Source: Treponema porcinum
GTDB lineage: Bacteria; Spirochaetota; Spirochaetia; Treponematales; Treponemataceae
DNA length: 64,000 nt
Assembly: GCF_900167145.1 (NCBI RefSeq)
Contig: NZ_FUWG01000014.1
Location: 1-64,000 of the forward strand
Direction of reading: 5' to 3'
Position numbers and translations under genes: made by a program. Positions 28,363-36,939 of the stretch are shown here, piece after piece (the first letter of the stretch is position 1; each line of letters starts with the position of its first letter). The notes under the pieces are model-generated. The model was given only the letters and a program-made list of their open reading frames with translations. It was not told the origin of the DNA and did not search any database.

Positions 28363-29986
28363 TACAGTATATGCAGTCGTCCTGCTTTTTTTCACACTGT
28401 TTATCGTTCTTCCGGCGTTTTTTATTTTCAAAAACGCTTTCTCCGTACCGGGCGGCCTGTCGCTCGTCCATTTCCGGGACGTTTTCGTACAGGGAAAACT
28501 GGCTCAGGCATTCTGGAACAGCACAAAAGTGTCGGCTGTAAGTGCAGTAATCACTACTTTCCTTGCATTCATTCTTGCCTACACAGAAAACTTTACCAAT
28601 CTTCCGTCCGCCCTCAAAAAACTGCTCCGGACATGCGCCGTTTTTCCAATGCTGCTTCCGACAATCACATACGGTTTTGCAATCATCTACTCGTTTGGAA
28701 AAACAGGACTGATTACAAAAGTAATCGGAAGGCAGCTTTTTGATTTCTACGGCTTTAACGGCCTTGTTTTCGGCTACGTAATCTACACGCTTCCTATTTC
28801 GTTTACACTTACCAAAAATACGATGGCATACATCGATAAGCGTTATATGGTTGTATGCAGGATTATGGGCGACAGCGCACTTAAATGCTTTTACACCGCC
28901 GTACTTCAGCCGCTGTGGGGAACAATCGCCGTTTCTGTAGTGCAGGCATTCTTCCTGTCGTTCACGGACTTCGGTATACCGGCATCAATCGGCGGACGTT
29001 ATACTGTCATCGCAGAACTTTTGTACAATACGATGCTCGGAAGCCTTCCGAATTTCAATCAGGGCGCAGTCATTGCAATCATAATGCTGCTTCCGTCAAT
29101 CGTAAGCATTCTTCTTCTGAACTATCTTCAGAAGTTCAACGTACGCTACAACAAAATCACAAAAATCGAAATGAAAAAAAATCCGGCGCGCGATATAATC
29201 CTTGCACTTGTTTCAGCGGCAATAATTACCTGCATTCTTTCGATTTTTGCAGTAGTATTCGTTGCACCGTTCGTTCAGGAATGGCCGTACAATATGAACG
29301 GAACGCTCAAAAACCTTAAATCAGTATTTGCAGACTCAAATCTGGTACGCGTTTTCACTAATTCGCTCATCATAAGCTTCTTCACCGCACTTTTAGGAAC
29401 GATGCTTGTTTACGCAAGCGCCCTTGTAACGACCAGAAGCAGGCTTCATCCTCACGGAACGCTTATCATCGAGTCAATCGCGCAGATAACGAACACCATT
29501 CCGGGAATGGTTCTTGGAATTGCGTTTCTTCTTACTTTCAAAAAAACATTTCTGCGGAACACTATGGCAATTCTTGTTTTCTGCAATATGATTCACTTTT
29601 TTGCAACGCCTTTCCTTATGATGAAAGGCACGCTTGACAAAATGAACGAAAGCTGGGAAACGACGGCGGCAATTCTGGGCGACAACTGGATAAAAACAGT
29701 CGTCCGCATAATTACGCCTAACATTCTGCCTACGCTTCTTGAAGTATTCTGCTACCTTTTCATAAACGGAATGGTTACGATAAGCGCAGTAGTTTTCATT
29801 GCCGGGGCAAAAACAATGGTAATTACCACAAAAATTCAGGAGCTTCAGCATTTTGCAAAATTCAATGAAATATTCATTCTGTCGCTTCTGATTCTCATAA
29901 CGAATTTGATTATAAAGACGGTCAAAGGCATCGCACATCAGCAGCCTCACCGGAAGCGACAGGGACTTCCCCTTTCGCACGAATAA
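28343..29986 (+). CDS. ABC transporter permease with two fused transmembrane domains
   Basis: This 547-residue membrane protein has about 12 hydrophobic segments in two homologous halves. Each half carries an EAA-like loop: one near YMVVCRIMGDSALKCFYTAVLQP and one near WETTAAILGDNWIKTVVRIITPN. Such fused permeases occur in the FbpB ferric-iron and PhnU/PhnV aminoethylphosphonate importers. The ATG at 28343 has an AGGAA site and gives a normal membrane start. A TTG at 28322 would overlap the ATPase gene further and is less likely. It is followed 27 bases later by the binding protein. Confidence 0.9.
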   Translation: MRNKQINTVYAVVLLFFTLFIVLPAFFIFKNAFSVPGGLSLVHFRDVFVQGKLAQAFWNSTKVSAVSAVITTFLAFILAYTENFTNLPSALKKLLRTCAVFPMLLPTITYGFAIIYSFGKTGLITKVIGRQLFDFYGFNGLVFGYVIYTLPISFTLTKNTMAYIDKRYMVVCRIMGDSALKCFYTAVLQPLWGTIAVSVVQAFFLSFTDFGIPASIGGRYTVIAELLYNTMLGSLPNFNQGAVIAIIMLLPSIVSILLLNYLQKFNVRYNKITKIEMKKNPARDIILALVSAAIITCILSIFAVVFVAPFVQEWPYNMNGTLKNLKSVFADSNLVRVFTNSLIISFFTALLGTMLVYASALVTTRSRLHPHGTLIIESIAQITNTIPGMVLGIAFLLTFKKTFLRNTMAILVFCNMIHFFATPFLMMKGTLDKMNESWETTAAILGDNWIKTVVRIITPNILPTLLEVFCYLFINGMVTISAVVFIAGAKTMVITTKIQELQHFAKFNEIFILSLLILITNLIIKTVKGIAHQQPHRKRQGLPLSHE

Positions 29987-30013
29987 AAATTATATACCAA
30001 AGAGGTACAGGAA

Positions 30014-30994
30014 ATGAAAAAAATTATTTCAGTTCTTATTTCAGCGGCTGTTCTTCTGTCTTTTGGCGGCTGCCGAAAAAACGGTTCTACAGCGGAAAAA
30101 CAGGTCATCATCTATTCAAATGCGGACGATGAAGCAGTCGTTTCCATTAAAAAAGCTCTGGACGAAAACGGCTTTGAAGGAAAATACATTCTGCAGTCAT
30201 TCGGGACAAGCGAACTGGGCGGAAAACTTTTTGCCGAAGGCGCAGACATTGAAGCTGACCTTATTACGATGAGTTCTTTCTATATTGAAAGCGCACAGAA
30301 AACAAACAAAATGTTCAGGGATCTTGAATTTGAAACAGCCTGTACGACAGCACATCCGTCTTTTTATACGCCGATGCTTGCAATTCAGGGCGCCGTTATC
30401 GTAAATACAAAAATGCTTGCGGACGGCGAACTTTCATATCCTAAAAGCATAAAGGACATCGGAAATCCGGAATACAAGAACAACATCAGCGTAGTTGATC
30501 TGCAAGGAAGCACGACTGCCTGGCTTATGGTGCAGGCGCTCATCGAATCTTACGGAGAAGCTGGTGCAAAGGAAGCACTTAAGGCAATATATGAAAACGC
30601 AGGTCCGCACCTCGAACTTAGCGGTTCTGGTCCTATAAAGAAAGTTCGTGCAGGTGAAGTAGCAGTAGGTTTCGGTCTGCGCCATCAGGCAGTCCGCGAC
30701 AAAAAAGCCGGTCTTCCGATTGACTTCATTGACCCGACTGAAGGAAACTACAACCTTACAGAATCTGTTGCCGTCATCAACAAGGCAAAAAAATACAATC
30801 CGCTTGCAATGGAAATGGCGCAGACAATTATTGAAAAAGGACGCGAAAATATCATAAAGGATTATCCGGTCGTTCTTTATGAAGGTGAAACTGTAGACAA
30901 AGAAAATCAGGCATCAAACAGCAGGACGTATTCAGAACCTCTGACAACAGAACTTCTGAAAGAGCACATTCAGCTTAGCGAAAGCTGTAAATAA
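30014..30994 (+). CDS. ABC transporter solute-binding lipoprotein (Fbp/Phn type)
   Basis: This 326-residue protein has a lipoprotein signal ending in FGGC (Cys20) and should be anchored outside the inner membrane to bind the transported ligand. The two-lobed fold is indicated by VIIYSNADDEAVVSIKKAL at the start and NTKMLADGELSYPKSIKDIGNPEYKNNISVVDL, typical of family 1 binding proteins for iron, sulfate, thiamine or AEP. Strings of tyrosines that would ligate ferric iron are not clear. AGAGGT lies upstream. Substrate is unproven. The neighbouring AEP pathway makes a phosphonate a fair guess. Confidence 0.88.
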   Translation: MKKIISVLISAAVLLSFGGCRKNGSTAEKQVIIYSNADDEAVVSIKKALDENGFEGKYILQSFGTSELGGKLFAEGADIEADLITMSSFYIESAQKTNKMFRDLEFETACTTAHPSFYTPMLAIQGAVIVNTKMLADGELSYPKSIKDIGNPEYKNNISVVDLQGSTTAWLMVQALIESYGEAGAKEALKAIYENAGPHLELSGSGPIKKVRAGEVAVGFGLRHQAVRDKKAGLPIDFIDPTEGNYNLTESVAVINKAKKYNPLAMEMAQTIIEKGRENIIKDYPVVLYEGETVDKENQASNSRTYSEPLTTELLKEHIQLSESCK

Positions 30995-31000
30995 AAAACC

Positions 31001-31032
31001 GTTCAGCCTCCGTAATTTTACGGAAGCTGAAC
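31001..31032. terminator. hairpin after the ABC transporter operon
   Basis: GTTCAGC(C)TCCGTAA pairs with TTACGGA(A)GCTGAAC, a 14-bp stem with one mismatch. On the plus strand it lacks a T-run. On the minus strand it is followed by GG and six T. It is therefore an odd terminator for the plus-strand operon and may instead be a 3'-end stability hairpin. Confidence 0.5.
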
Positions 31033-31043
31033 ATATAGACACC

Positions 31044-31070
31044 ATACCGATTTTAAATTAAAATCGGTAT
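31044..31070 (+). promoter_or_regulatory. perfect hairpin abutting the sugar-transferase start codon
   Basis: ATACCGATTTT (31044-31054) and AAAATCGGTAT (31060-31070) form a perfect 11-bp stem with a 5-base loop, ending 2 bases before the ATG at 31073. No Shine-Dalgarno is visible between or within the arms. It could limit translation or be an operator overlapping the promoter. Confidence 0.5.
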
Positions 31071-31072
31071 AT

Positions 31073-32536
31073 ATGACTTCTCAAGATTTTATCAAATATT
31101 TTAAAAAAACGTATAAGAACCGGACAAGTTCCTTTCTGTCCGGCCTTATGCTGATGATAGTCGACGCAATATCCCTCTTTCTTTGCATAGGTCTTTCTTT
31201 CTTCATCATAAACCTGTGCAATCCGTCTGCAATCAATTTCAGGTCATTCATTTACTATGCATATTATTTTCCGCTCATACTCATCGTATACTACGCAGCA
31301 GGTCTGTATCCGGGCATTATGATTTCTCCGTCTGAAGAAGTCCGCAAACTTACGACCTGTTCAATTTTCTGCTTTTTCGGAATATGCGCAAGCATCGTCC
31401 TTCAGCAGGAAGACGGACTTTTCGCATTTACATACAATATCGTGCGCGACAGTTCAAATTTCGGCGTCATCTGCGCATTCATTCTTGCCATTCCGATTAC
31501 AGCGATAGGAATGCCGGCGTCCAGGGAAATCGGCAGGCATACTTTCGGAAAAAGCAAATGGTGGGGCGTACCGGCCGTCATTTACTGTACCGGCGACAGC
31601 GGTGATGAAGTAATTTCACGACTTATAAAACGCAATGATTTGGGTTACAAGCCGGCCGTCATCATAAACAGCAGGAATACTGACTGCACGATGTATGATG
31701 ACATTCCTGTATTTCCGGAATCTTCTGACATTCTTGAAGCCATAAAGCAGCTGAACATAAAAGTTGCCATTATGTGTGACTACGAAGGCGACAAGCACCC
31801 TATTATGAATTCCTACCGCTACACGATAACGGTTCAGAAAAATCAGGAACTGTCCAGCACAATGCAGCTTCGCGACATAGGAGGAATTCTGGGATTTTCA
31901 ACCACGCATAACCTCACAAAAAAACTGAACCTGTTTGTAAAGCGGCTTATCGATCTTATTATTATTTTTATTTCCGCACTGTTTGTCATTCCTGTAATGC
32001 TTATTATTGCAGTCCTTATAAAAATAACATCAAAAGGACCTGTTTTCTACGGACACAAGCGAGTCGGAAAAAACGGAAAAGAAATTACCTGCTGGAAATT
32101 CCGTTCTATGTACGTAAATTCGCAGGAAATGCTTGAAGAAATCCTTAAAAACGATCCGGAACGCAGGGAAGAATGGGAGCGTGACAGAAAATTCGTAAAT
32201 GATCCGCGCGTAACGAAATTCGGAAAATTCCTGCGGAAAACAAGCCTTGACGAACTTCCGCAGTTTATAAACATTCTTACAGGAAATATGAGTTTTGTAG
32301 GACCGCGTCCAGTAACAAAAGAAGAACTTGAAAAATACGGAGAAAACGCAGGTTTCATTCTTTCTGTAACGCCGGGGCTTTCAGGAATGTGGCAGATCTC
32401 AGGAAGATCAGATACAGGATACGAAGAGCGGATTTATCTTGATACATTCTACATTCAGAACTGGTCTATATGGCTTGATTTATGGATTATCATACGCACG
32501 GTGTGGGTTGTAATAAATGGAAAAGGCGCTTACTAA
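31073..32536 (+). CDS. polyprenyl-phosphate sugar-1-phosphate transferase (WbaP/WcaJ-like)
   Basis: This 487-residue enzyme should start a surface glycan by placing a sugar phosphate on undecaprenyl phosphate. It has four or five N-terminal membrane segments (about 20-170), a cytoplasmic Rossmann-like middle part (VPAVIYCTGDSGDEVIS), and the C-terminal bacterial sugar transferase domain. That domain includes KRLIDLIIIFIS, KGPVFYGHKRVGKNGK, WKFRSMY, TSLDELPQFINIL and FVGPRP. Family WbaP is favoured by the domain order. The sugar is unknown. The uppS gene in this window makes the carrier lipid. Confidence 0.92.
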   Translation: MTSQDFIKYFKKTYKNRTSSFLSGLMLMIVDAISLFLCIGLSFFIINLCNPSAINFRSFIYYAYYFPLILIVYYAAGLYPGIMISPSEEVRKLTTCSIFCFFGICASIVLQQEDGLFAFTYNIVRDSSNFGVICAFILAIPITAIGMPASREIGRHTFGKSKWWGVPAVIYCTGDSGDEVISRLIKRNDLGYKPAVIINSRNTDCTMYDDIPVFPESSDILEAIKQLNIKVAIMCDYEGDKHPIMNSYRYTITVQKNQELSSTMQLRDIGGILGFSTTHNLTKKLNLFVKRLIDLIIIFISALFVIPVMLIIAVLIKITSKGPVFYGHKRVGKNGKEITCWKFRSMYVNSQEMLEEILKNDPERREEWERDRKFVNDPRVTKFGKFLRKTSLDELPQFINILTGNMSFVGPRPVTKEELEKYGENAGFILSVTPGLSGMWQISGRSDTGYEERIYLDTFYIQNWSIWLDLWIIIRTVWVVINGKGAY

Positions 32537-34138
32537 ATGAAAAAAACGATATTACTCGCAGTATTGTTGTGCATATCTTCTGTTGCATTTGCAGACAAAT
32601 ATATTATCAGGGACGTTGAGTACGATGTAAAAGGCATAACGCGCCCCTACGCGATTGAAACAAAAGTTCTTGTAGATAAGAAACTCGTTTTTAAGAATGA
32701 AGACGAATTGATGGACTACATAAACGATTATTCCCAAAAACTAGAAAATACGCGCGTTTTTGAAAAGATTTCCGTAGATTTTTCATTAAAAGAACATTCT
32801 CAAGAAGAAACAGAGTCCAGCGAAAACACAGAAACGCTGTATGACGTCTATCTTAAAGTCAGCACAAAAGATTCGAAGCATCTGCTTGCCGTTCCCTACC
32901 CTAAATATGACTCAAACAACGGATTCAGCCTGAGGCTTAAAGCAAAGGATACGAATTTTCTAGGCTCAATGGAAGAAATGGCAGGAGATTTTAACTTTGC
33001 CATTGAACAAGATAATGAGAATGATGATCCGGAATATAAATTCGGTTTCAATATGGAGTTTGCAACTCCGTTCCGACTGTGGAAATTCAATGCTTCCTGG
33101 GTAAATGACATTGAAGTGTCCTATACGCTCGGAGAATCAACTCCTGAATGGAACTTGCAAACCGGACTCGACTTAGAACTGCCGTTTGATGCATTTTCCG
33201 TTAAGTTTGCCTTCAACCAGTCATTTATCCGTAATTTAGACTACGAAGATTATGATGAGAACGGCACTATGGTACACTACGGAGACGGTACCTATTTTGT
33301 AGAAAATGCAAAAGTTTCTGTTCCTATTATTCTCCAGAAAGTCAGGGACTGGGGAAACATCTATTATACGCCGTATATCGAAGCTACATATAACTGGGAT
33401 TTTGACGGAATATCTGATTTATATCCGAAATACAAATCAGACGACGGACTGCTTGGACCTGCAATGGAAATCGGACAGTCAATTTCCACAGAGCGAATAA
33501 ACTGGATTGAAAATTTCAGAAACGGAATGAGTGCAAGCTTTACGGAATCAGTTTCCTATAACTTTGAAACATACACATTTTCTCCTGGCATATCAACGGA
33601 ACTAAAGGCATACAAAGCATTCAAGCACTTTTGCTTTTCAACAGACATCTATGCATTCGCTTATCTTAATTCAAACGTATCTATAGGAAAAAGGCTGCGA
33701 GGAATAAGGGACGAACAGTATTTTGATTCCGATACCGGTGATGGCGACAAAAAAGCCTGTTACACTCCGGGTGCAGTAGTAATCAATCTTGACCTACCGA
33801 TTAGAATATTTAAAGTACATTGGGAAGATGTACCTGTAATCAAGCATATTCCGTATGTCAGATATTTTGATATGGAAGTTCAACTTTCGCCGTTCATAGA
33901 CATTGCGTTTATCAAAAACCGTTCTACGGGAACGATTTTTGATTACAGGGACGGATTTTTAGCCGGCGGTATAGAAGCTATTGTCTATCCGCTGAAATGG
34001 AAGGGAATTCAAGTACGCGGAAGTCTGGGCGTTGATTTGGGAAGAAAAATGCCTTATATCAAGGGCAAATTAAATCAAGACTGGCGGGATTCTGTAAGCG
34101 CGTATGAAATCAGCATAGGAATCGGACTGCATTACTAA
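32537..34138 (+). CDS. outer-membrane beta-barrel protein with a POTRA-like domain
   Basis: This 533-residue protein has a signal peptide (cleavage after VAFA near residue 20). A POTRA-like unit follows (YIIRDVEYDVKGITRP through FEKISVDFSL), then an antiparallel beta-rich remainder with alternating hydrophobics. It ends in an aromatic residue (ISIGIGLHY), the usual outer-membrane insertion signal. DTNFLGSMEEMAGDF resembles the start of Omp85-family barrels. It is much smaller than BamA and has one POTRA, so it is not BamA. Its start is right after the sugar-transferase stop codon, so the two are coupled. Confidence 0.7.
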   Translation: MKKTILLAVLLCISSVAFADKYIIRDVEYDVKGITRPYAIETKVLVDKKLVFKNEDELMDYINDYSQKLENTRVFEKISVDFSLKEHSQEETESSENTETLYDVYLKVSTKDSKHLLAVPYPKYDSNNGFSLRLKAKDTNFLGSMEEMAGDFNFAIEQDNENDDPEYKFGFNMEFATPFRLWKFNASWVNDIEVSYTLGESTPEWNLQTGLDLELPFDAFSVKFAFNQSFIRNLDYEDYDENGTMVHYGDGTYFVENAKVSVPIILQKVRDWGNIYYTPYIEATYNWDFDGISDLYPKYKSDDGLLGPAMEIGQSISTERINWIENFRNGMSASFTESVSYNFETYTFSPGISTELKAYKAFKHFCFSTDIYAFAYLNSNVSIGKRLRGIRDEQYFDSDTGDGDKKACYTPGAVVINLDLPIRIFKVHWEDVPVIKHIPYVRYFDMEVQLSPFIDIAFIKNRSTGTIFDYRDGFLAGGIEAIVYPLKWKGIQVRGSLGVDLGRKMPYIKGKLNQDWRDSVSAYEISIGIGLHY

Positions 34139-35253
34139 CGCTTAACGGCAGCCGTAATTACATCCAGCCGGACAGAAGCTTCTGCACGCCAGTATTCTTC
34201 CGGCGAATGTTCCTTTAAGATCGTATACAATTTTACGGCAAAGACAGGACATTCATTTTTAAAGGTGTTTTCTGCAAAGTCATTAAAACCTTTCCACACA
34301 TTGTTTTTAATACCCCACTCCACAATGTCAGTGTATTTGCATGCCTCAATAAAAAGGGAAGAAAGTCCTGCATATTCGAATTCAGGATTGCGCTTTGAAA
34401 CAACATCATACACTTTGGAAAAACCGGTAAGTGCGCCAAGAGCAGCAGTTGTCAGCGCCCTGTCCTTTTCATTTTTTTCCTGATAATATTCTGACAATAA
34501 AAAATAAGCATTCAGCAGACGGAAATTTTCCGTGCGATACATCAAAAAGAATTTCTCCATACAATCCGATTTGACGCTTCGTATAGTAGATTTCATAGCA
34601 TCAATAAGCCTGTTATTCTTAAAAGCCTTGTCCTGAGAAATTATAAGAACAAGATATTCTTCATATTTTTCAAAATTCTTTTTTGTAAAACTGATGTCTG
34701 CTAGAGAATACAGAATATCATATTTTTCATCCGGCACATCAAGAATGGAAGAAAACTCGAACGCTTTTAAGAAAAGCTGTTCTGCCACAGAATATTCTCC
34801 TTCAAGCTGATATACACATCCGCTAAGATAATCGGCCTCTGGAAATTCACTTCTGTTTTTTATAAAAGCAATCAATTTTTTTGCAGAATTTTCAAAAAAA
34901 TCCATCGTATATAATTTTTCGTACCGGAAAAAAATCTCCAGAGCATCATAATCCTGTCTCTCTGAAAGAACCGGCAGTATGTCAGGAATAAAATCTCCTG
35001 CCCGTTTTACTTCCTCAGGTTTAAGAGAATTTTCCAAAGTATATACTTCCCATTTTACTTTCTGCTTTCGTGCCGCTTTTGCCCGTTCGACTAATTTCAA
35101 TGCCAGCCCGTAATCCTGCCGGTCAAACGCAATCTGCGCATCTAAAAAAATACGCTTGTCATCAATAATATAATCAGGTTTTGCTATAGTTTCAGAGAAA
35201 ATGCAGAAAAACTCAAAGAGCGAAATAAATATAAAAAGGAATGTTTTTTTCAT
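34135..35253 (-). CDS. secreted TPR-like helical repeat protein
   Basis: I do not recognise the family. The 372-residue protein has a signal peptide (FLFIFISLFEFFCIFSE, cleavage near residue 22). Helix pairs follow that resemble TPR repeats, for instance AQIAFDRQDYGLALKLVERAKAA (in part) and ADYLSGCVYQLEGEYSVAEQLF. Such proteins often scaffold envelope assemblies. It lies 9 bases downstream of ispG on the same strand and overlaps the convergent barrel gene by 4 bases. Part of its content is unassigned. Confidence 0.65.
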   Translation of the reverse strand: MKKTFLFIFISLFEFFCIFSETIAKPDYIIDDKRIFLDAQIAFDRQDYGLALKLVERAKAARKQKVKWEVYTLENSLKPEEVKRAGDFIPDILPVLSERQDYDALEIFFRYEKLYTMDFFENSAKKLIAFIKNRSEFPEADYLSGCVYQLEGEYSVAEQLFLKAFEFSSILDVPDEKYDILYSLADISFTKKNFEKYEEYLVLIISQDKAFKNNRLIDAMKSTIRSVKSDCMEKFFLMYRTENFRLLNAYFLLSEYYQEKNEKDRALTTAALGALTGFSKVYDVVSKRNPEFEYAGLSSLFIEACKYTDIVEWGIKNNVWKGFNDFAENTFKNECPVFAVKLYTILKEHSPEEYWRAEASVRLDVITAAVKR

Positions 35254-35262
35254 TTTAATATC

Positions 35263-36351
35263 CTACAAAGACTGAATTTCTTCCCTAAAAGCAGTATCGG
35301 CATCTTTTTCCGGAACCGTGCGGACAATCTGCCCTTTCTTAAAAATAATTGCCTTTCCGCCGGCACCGGCAATACCGATGTCAGCATGTTTTCCTTCACC
35401 AGGACCATTTACAATGCAGCCCATCACCGCTACCGTTATATTTTTATCCATAGCAAGAAGCTCCGGCTGCCAGCGTTCCACAAAGGAATGTACGTCAAAA
35501 CCTTCCCTTCCGCAGCGAGGACACGAAACAAGAGTTACGCCGCCGGTACGCCTGCCGCATTCCTTCAGAATATTACGGGCTGCAATCACCTCATTTTCAG
35601 GAGTTGAAGACAAACTGACACGGATTGTGTCACCAATATTTTCATTCAAAAGAGTTGAGAAAGCCATCGTAGATTTTACGATGCCGTCAATAAGAGGCCC
35701 AGCCTCCGTTACGCCAAGATGAAGCGGATTGTGATATTTCTGCGCATAAAAGCGGTTTGACAGCACAGTTTCTTCAACGCTTGACGATTTCATACTTACA
35801 ACATACTGGTCAAAATGAAGTTCCTCAAACACAGCAGACTCAATAACGGCTGTTTCGCAAAGAGCTTCCGCCCGTGTCATTTCTCCGGCAGCAACTTTTT
35901 TCTGAAGTTCTTTAGGATAACTTCCGGAATTAATTCCGATGCGGATTGCAACACCGTTTTCCCGGCATGCCTCCACCACTTTCCGCGTATTTTCAGCAGA
36001 ACCTATATTTCCTGGATTTATACGGATTGCAGCAACATTACCTTTAAGGCAATCAAGGGCAAGCCTATAATCAAAATGAATATCTGCAACAAGTGGAACT
36101 TCAGTATGGGCAGCAATCCGGCAAAGGGAAGCTGCACTTTTCATATCAGGAACTGCAAAACGGATAATATCACAGCCAAGAAACTGAAGATTATTTATTT
36201 TTTTCAGTATTAAATCAAGTTTTTCAGAATTATCGTTTACGTCAGTTATGGGTTCTTTCCACATCGTCTGGATAGAAACCGGATTATTACCGCCGATTCC
36301 TATACGTTTTGTAATTCCCTTTCCGCCAATAAAAACTTCTTTTGTAGCCAT
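35263..36351 (-). CDS. ispG: 4-hydroxy-3-methylbut-2-enyl diphosphate synthase
   Basis: IspG is the iron-sulfur enzyme of the penultimate MEP-pathway step. The 362-residue protein has the TIM-barrel half with NPVSIQTMWKEPITDV and ADIHFDYRLAL and RINPGNIGS. The C-terminal cluster half has the cysteines in SCPRCGREGFD and in VMGCIVNGPGEGKHADIGIAG. Length matches the bacterial form. An extended -10 TGCTATACT ends 6 nt before the ATG and there is no usable Shine-Dalgarno, so it may be leaderless. Together with dxr it supplies precursors for UppS. Confidence 0.96.
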   Translation of the reverse strand: MATKEVFIGGKGITKRIGIGGNNPVSIQTMWKEPITDVNDNSEKLDLILKKINNLQFLGCDIIRFAVPDMKSAASLCRIAAHTEVPLVADIHFDYRLALDCLKGNVAAIRINPGNIGSAENTRKVVEACRENGVAIRIGINSGSYPKELQKKVAAGEMTRAEALCETAVIESAVFEELHFDQYVVSMKSSSVEETVLSNRFYAQKYHNPLHLGVTEAGPLIDGIVKSTMAFSTLLNENIGDTIRVSLSSTPENEVIAARNILKECGRRTGGVTLVSCPRCGREGFDVHSFVERWQPELLAMDKNITVAVMGCIVNGPGEGKHADIGIAGAGGKAIIFKKGQIVRTVPEKDADTAFREEIQSL

Positions 36352-36366
36352 ATATACAGTATAGCA
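36352..36366 (-). promoter_or_regulatory. extended -10 promoter directly before ispG
   Basis: On the minus strand TGCTATACT (hexamer 36363-36358) is an extended -10 element followed by 6 bases and the ATG at 36351. No -35 of quality is seen, as expected for extended -10 promoters. Transcription would begin at the start codon. Confidence 0.5.
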
Positions 36367-36424
36367 TATTTTTCCTGGAATTGACTATAATAATTGACTT
36401 CAGAAGTCGTTGTCCGTTAATAAG

Positions 36425-36460
36425 AAAACAAGCCCCGACGAAAATGACGGGGCTTGTTTT
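36425..36460 (-). terminator. strong terminator after the V-ATPase operon
   Basis: A perfect 13-bp stem (36425-36437 with 36448-36460) containing GCCCCG/CGGGGC has a 10-base loop and ends in T on both strands. It lies 20 bases after the atpK stop codon and before ispG. Confidence 0.9.
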
Positions 36461-36479
36461 TAAGTGCATAAAACAGTTT

Positions 36480-36902
36480 TTAGCAGACAATCATTGAGAA
36501 TACCATTGCGAACAAAGCAACTGTTTCGCACAAACCTACAACCATAATGTACTGGGCAAAACCTTTTCCTGTTTCACCAAGAGCATCAGAACCTGCAGCA
36601 CCGGCTTTTCCCTGCGCAATAGCAGAAAAACACATAGCAAGACCAGAAGCAATACCAAGTCCAAGAAGGAACCAGGAATCTTTCTGTGAAGCAGCCATAG
36701 ACTGCATAAGAAGGAAACCGTAGATAGTCTGTGTCAAAGGCGCACCGGCAAATACAGTAAGGATAAACGGAGCAGGCTTGTTATTTACATAACAGCGTTT
36801 CCAAGCACCGATTGCACCCTGACCTGCAATACCAATTCCGATTGCTGAACCAATAGCAGCAATACCCATACAAACAGCAGCACCAAGCATTCCAAAATTC
36901 AT
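36480..36902 (-). CDS. atpK: V-type ATPase subunit K (proteolipid c)
   Basis: This is the membrane rotor subunit that carries the ion. The 140-residue protein has four membrane helices in two hairpins with glycine-rich faces (GIAAIGSAIGIGIAGQGAIG). The ion-binding acid is Glu126 in VGLCETVALF. The matching site of the first hairpin is Gln58 (PLTQTIYG), so there is one acid per two hairpins as in V-type rather than F-type c subunits. It is the last gene of the V-ATPase operon and is followed by a strong terminator. Confidence 0.95.
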   Translation of the reverse strand: MNFGMLGAAVCMGIAAIGSAIGIGIAGQGAIGAWKRCYVNNKPAPFILTVFAGAPLTQTIYGFLLMQSMAASQKDSWFLLGLGIASGLAMCFSAIAQGKAGAAGSDALGETGKGFAQYIMVVGLCETVALFAMVFSMIVC

Positions 36903-36939
36903 AATTAACTCCTTAAAACAATTCTTTTACCAATGTATT

